DNA of 64,000 bases from Tritrichomonas musculus (lineage: Eukaryota > Parabasalia > Tritrichomonadida > Tritrichomonadidae), in NCBI GenBank assembly GCA_039105265.1, contig JAPFFF010000010.1, positions 1,922,001-1,986,000 of the forward strand, given 5' to 3'. The notes beneath the pieces are model-generated. The model had not been told where the DNA came from. It saw nothing but the letters and a program-made list of their open reading frames with translations, and searched no databases. How positions within the stretch are numbered: the first letter of the stretch is position 1; every line of letters starts with the position of its first letter. The position numbers and the translations under genes were made by a program. Shown here piece by piece: positions 62,176-64,000 of this stretch.

Positions 62176-63429
62176 TTAATCAATAATTTCATTCATATCT
62201 TCTCTATCAATATGAGGCCCTTCTTTTATATTAGTTTTGTTATTTGTCTCTTCATTGTTTTGTAATATCATATAATGATAAGAATAGAAAAGAAGCAAGA
62301 ATAAGCAGACACTGGAATAATTTTCATTTTTATCAGATTTAATCTGATACAAATATCTTGCAACTGTTTCTGAACTTGAACGTTTATGAGCATCAGGATT
62401 GATCAATCTGGTTATGATGGACTTGATCTCATTCAATTGTTTCTTGCTATATAAATCATTCATTTTTTTGTTCAAATCTTGAATCACATCACCAATGTTA
62501 TTAAAAAGTTCTTTTCTATTCCTCACAATGTCAGAATCATTTGACCATTTGAAATTGAACATGAGGTCATATCCATCTTTCCCAAAGAACAAAGAAAGCA
62601 TGGTCAAGCCAATGTTGAATGCGTTGTATTTGTCACCAAATGCAATTTCTTCGTTTTCATATGCTTCAGGTGGTGATGAATAAAAAAACGGACCACAATA
62701 ATCATTCTTCTTCATTTCATCATTGTTAAATAAATGAATAATTTCGGTATGAAATGCTTTTCCGAAATCAATGAGATATGCTTTATTTTTTCTGTCATCA
62801 ATTTGAATATTTCCACAATTTAGGTCTCGTTGAATAATTCCAGCTTTATCAAGAAGTGTGGCACCCATTAAAATGTCTAAAAGAAGTTTCATTTTGTCAT
62901 TATATGATAATTTCAGATATTTTTCTGAATTGATCAGATCTTCTAAATTTTGATTACCTTTGATTTCAAAGAAAATCCCTTGCTTTAATTCACTTGCAAT
63001 TTGAGCCTCCTTGTATTCTTCTTCTGAAGATTTGGTACTGGATAATATTTTGTGTTGCTGTTTGGTCGGATATAAGAAAGGAACTTTATCAACACATTCG
63101 TATAAAAAGGAATCCTTTGAAATTGTTGATCTGTTTTTTGAAATGTATTTTCTTATTTGCCAATTAATGTAGAGTTCAATATAATCGTCATTTGTTCGTT
63201 CATTCTTTTTACCATTAATAAATGTTTTTTGTACAATATCCAATGATTCCTTATTGATTTCGGTATTTACTTTGTATACAGTACCACAACCTCCTGCTCC
63301 AAGTTTATTAGTGACTGTATACTTTTTGCCAACAATTCTATGTAATTTCATTACAAGTTGTGACATTCTTTGGTGAGATATCTGTTTATGATGATTGTAC
63401 GAGTCAGTAATTTTATCTTTGAACTTCAT
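62176..63429 (-). CDS. divergent protein kinase with C-terminal membrane segment
   Basis: 417 residues from the ATG at 63429; the frame continues a few codons upstream but only to a non-ATG codon. Kinase features: LGAGGCGTVYKV (about 42), Lys in VQKTF (about 68), QRDLNCGN (about 200, Gln replacing the HRD His), DFGKAF (about 221), PPEAY in place of APE (about 253). The Lys, Asp, Asn and DFG needed for catalysis are present, so it may be active. Near the C-terminus (about 375-392) a hydrophobic SSVCLFLLLFYSYHYMIL could anchor it in a membrane, with an acidic tail of about 25 residues beyond. The group is unclear. This differs from the Sel1-linked kinases, which have DFD. It is likely membrane-associated in the secretory or endosomal system; this is inference. 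Confidence 0.8.
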   Translation of the reverse strand: MKFKDKITDSYNHHKQISHQRMSQLVMKLHRIVGKKYTVTNKLGAGGCGTVYKVNTEINKESLDIVQKTFINGKKNERTNDDYIELYINWQIRKYISKNRSTISKDSFLYECVDKVPFLYPTKQQHKILSSTKSSEEEYKEAQIASELKQGIFFEIKGNQNLEDLINSEKYLKLSYNDKMKLLLDILMGATLLDKAGIIQRDLNCGNIQIDDRKNKAYLIDFGKAFHTEIIHLFNNDEMKKNDYCGPFFYSSPPEAYENEEIAFGDKYNAFNIGLTMLSLFFGKDGYDLMFNFKWSNDSDIVRNRKELFNNIGDVIQDLNKKMNDLYSKKQLNEIKSIITRLINPDAHKRSSSETVARYLYQIKSDKNENYSSVCLFLLLFYSYHYMILQNNEETNNKTNIKEGPHIDREDMNEIID

Positions 63430-64000
63430 TTGGTTTTTGGTTCTGCTCAATATTAGAAATGATGCATTAAATCAAGAAGATTTTTAAAATGCTTCAGTTT
63501 CAATGCTTCTTTGAAACTAAATTTTATTATTTCAAAATTTGAAATATTTATTTTTTCTTTCATTGAAAAAAAAATCATTCTAAGAATTTTTTTAATAATA
63601 TAAAAAAAATAAAATATTCAAAAAGCAAAAACAAAATCAAAATCACTCAAAAAATTAATCAAAAAGTTCTATTTTACATTAAATAAAAGAACTTTTTGAG
63701 CTTTAATGTTTTGACTACAAGAAAAAACATTAATAGCATTTATTTTCATATAAATATTAATAGAATTTTATGCAATAATCACGTACCATTGAAAAAAATT
63801 AATTTCATAAAAAATATAAAGAAAGTCAATTTAAATTGAACTGAGAGTTGATAAATATTCATATTGTTTATGTGGTTGTAACATAAAAATAATTTGTAAT
63901 GTTTTTTTTTCTTAAAAAATCAGAATTCTTATACATTATTTTAAGTAGGCTTGTTATTTTGAGAATCGATACCAAAAACGTCTCTTTTTTACAACTAATA
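63430..64000. other. intergenic DNA, kinase upstream region and dispersed repeat
   Basis: AT-rich. GAACTTTTTGAG and the reverse motif TCAAAAAGTTC face each other at about 63659-63700. The last 40 bases (63961-64000) resemble 1564-1602. No gene. Confidence 0.45.

Overview
The window reads as nuclear DNA of an AT-rich trichomonad, most like Tritrichomonas. The support is: a divergent polyubiquitin of the kind I associate with trichomonads (His at position 12); many BspA-like LRR_5 proteins; DUF3447/ankyrin proteins; kinases fused to Sel1 repeats, with DFD in place of DFG; initiator-like TCA motifs a few bases before start codons; and one well-supported intron whose 3' end is ACTAAC followed by six bases ending in AG. 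The species call is inference.

Layout. 0-14 kb: a small C2-like protein, a 318-bp Mutator-like MITE with a 9-bp target duplication, two paralogous minus-strand kinase/Sel1 giants, and between them a small hypothetical gene and a decayed four-helix membrane protein. 14.8-21.5 kb: a 988-residue BspA-like protein, a fossil of foreign virus-like (probably phage) DNA at about 17.95-19.52 kb, then a beta-helix protein ending in two RING fingers. 22.4-24.5 kb: a spliced SCP/FCP-type phosphatase, an LRR remnant and a tRNA-Val(UAC). 24.7-42.4 kb: an accessory block of DUF3447 proteins fused to LRR_5 or ankyrin repeats, including a 6.5-kb locus where 17 single ankyrin repeats are each isolated by AT-rich spacers, plus broken relatives and a 752-bp inverted-repeat element.

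42.4-50.8 kb is housekeeping-like: polyubiquitin, a HAD phosphatase, a MATE transporter, and a divergent pair of RNA nucleases (XRN-like exonuclease and tRNase Z long form) sharing a 70-bp promoter gap. 51.4-64 kb: an LRR_5-TKL kinase lacking its 5' end, a U-box-like remnant, a BTB-BACK-discoidin protein, a decayed WASH-like gene, a DUF3447/ankyrin protein with a highly charged insert, a GC-rich double hairpin, and a kinase with a C-terminal membrane segment.

There is no operon logic. Genes are mostly single-exon with very short leaders, and lineage-specific repeat families have been expanding and decaying next to one another. The strongest leads are the one-repeat-per-cassette ankyrin locus with the same break seen in two other genes, the virus-like fossil, the MITE, and the palindromes. 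Splice sites for the ankyrin spacers, and the source of the foreign DNA, could not be settled by eye.
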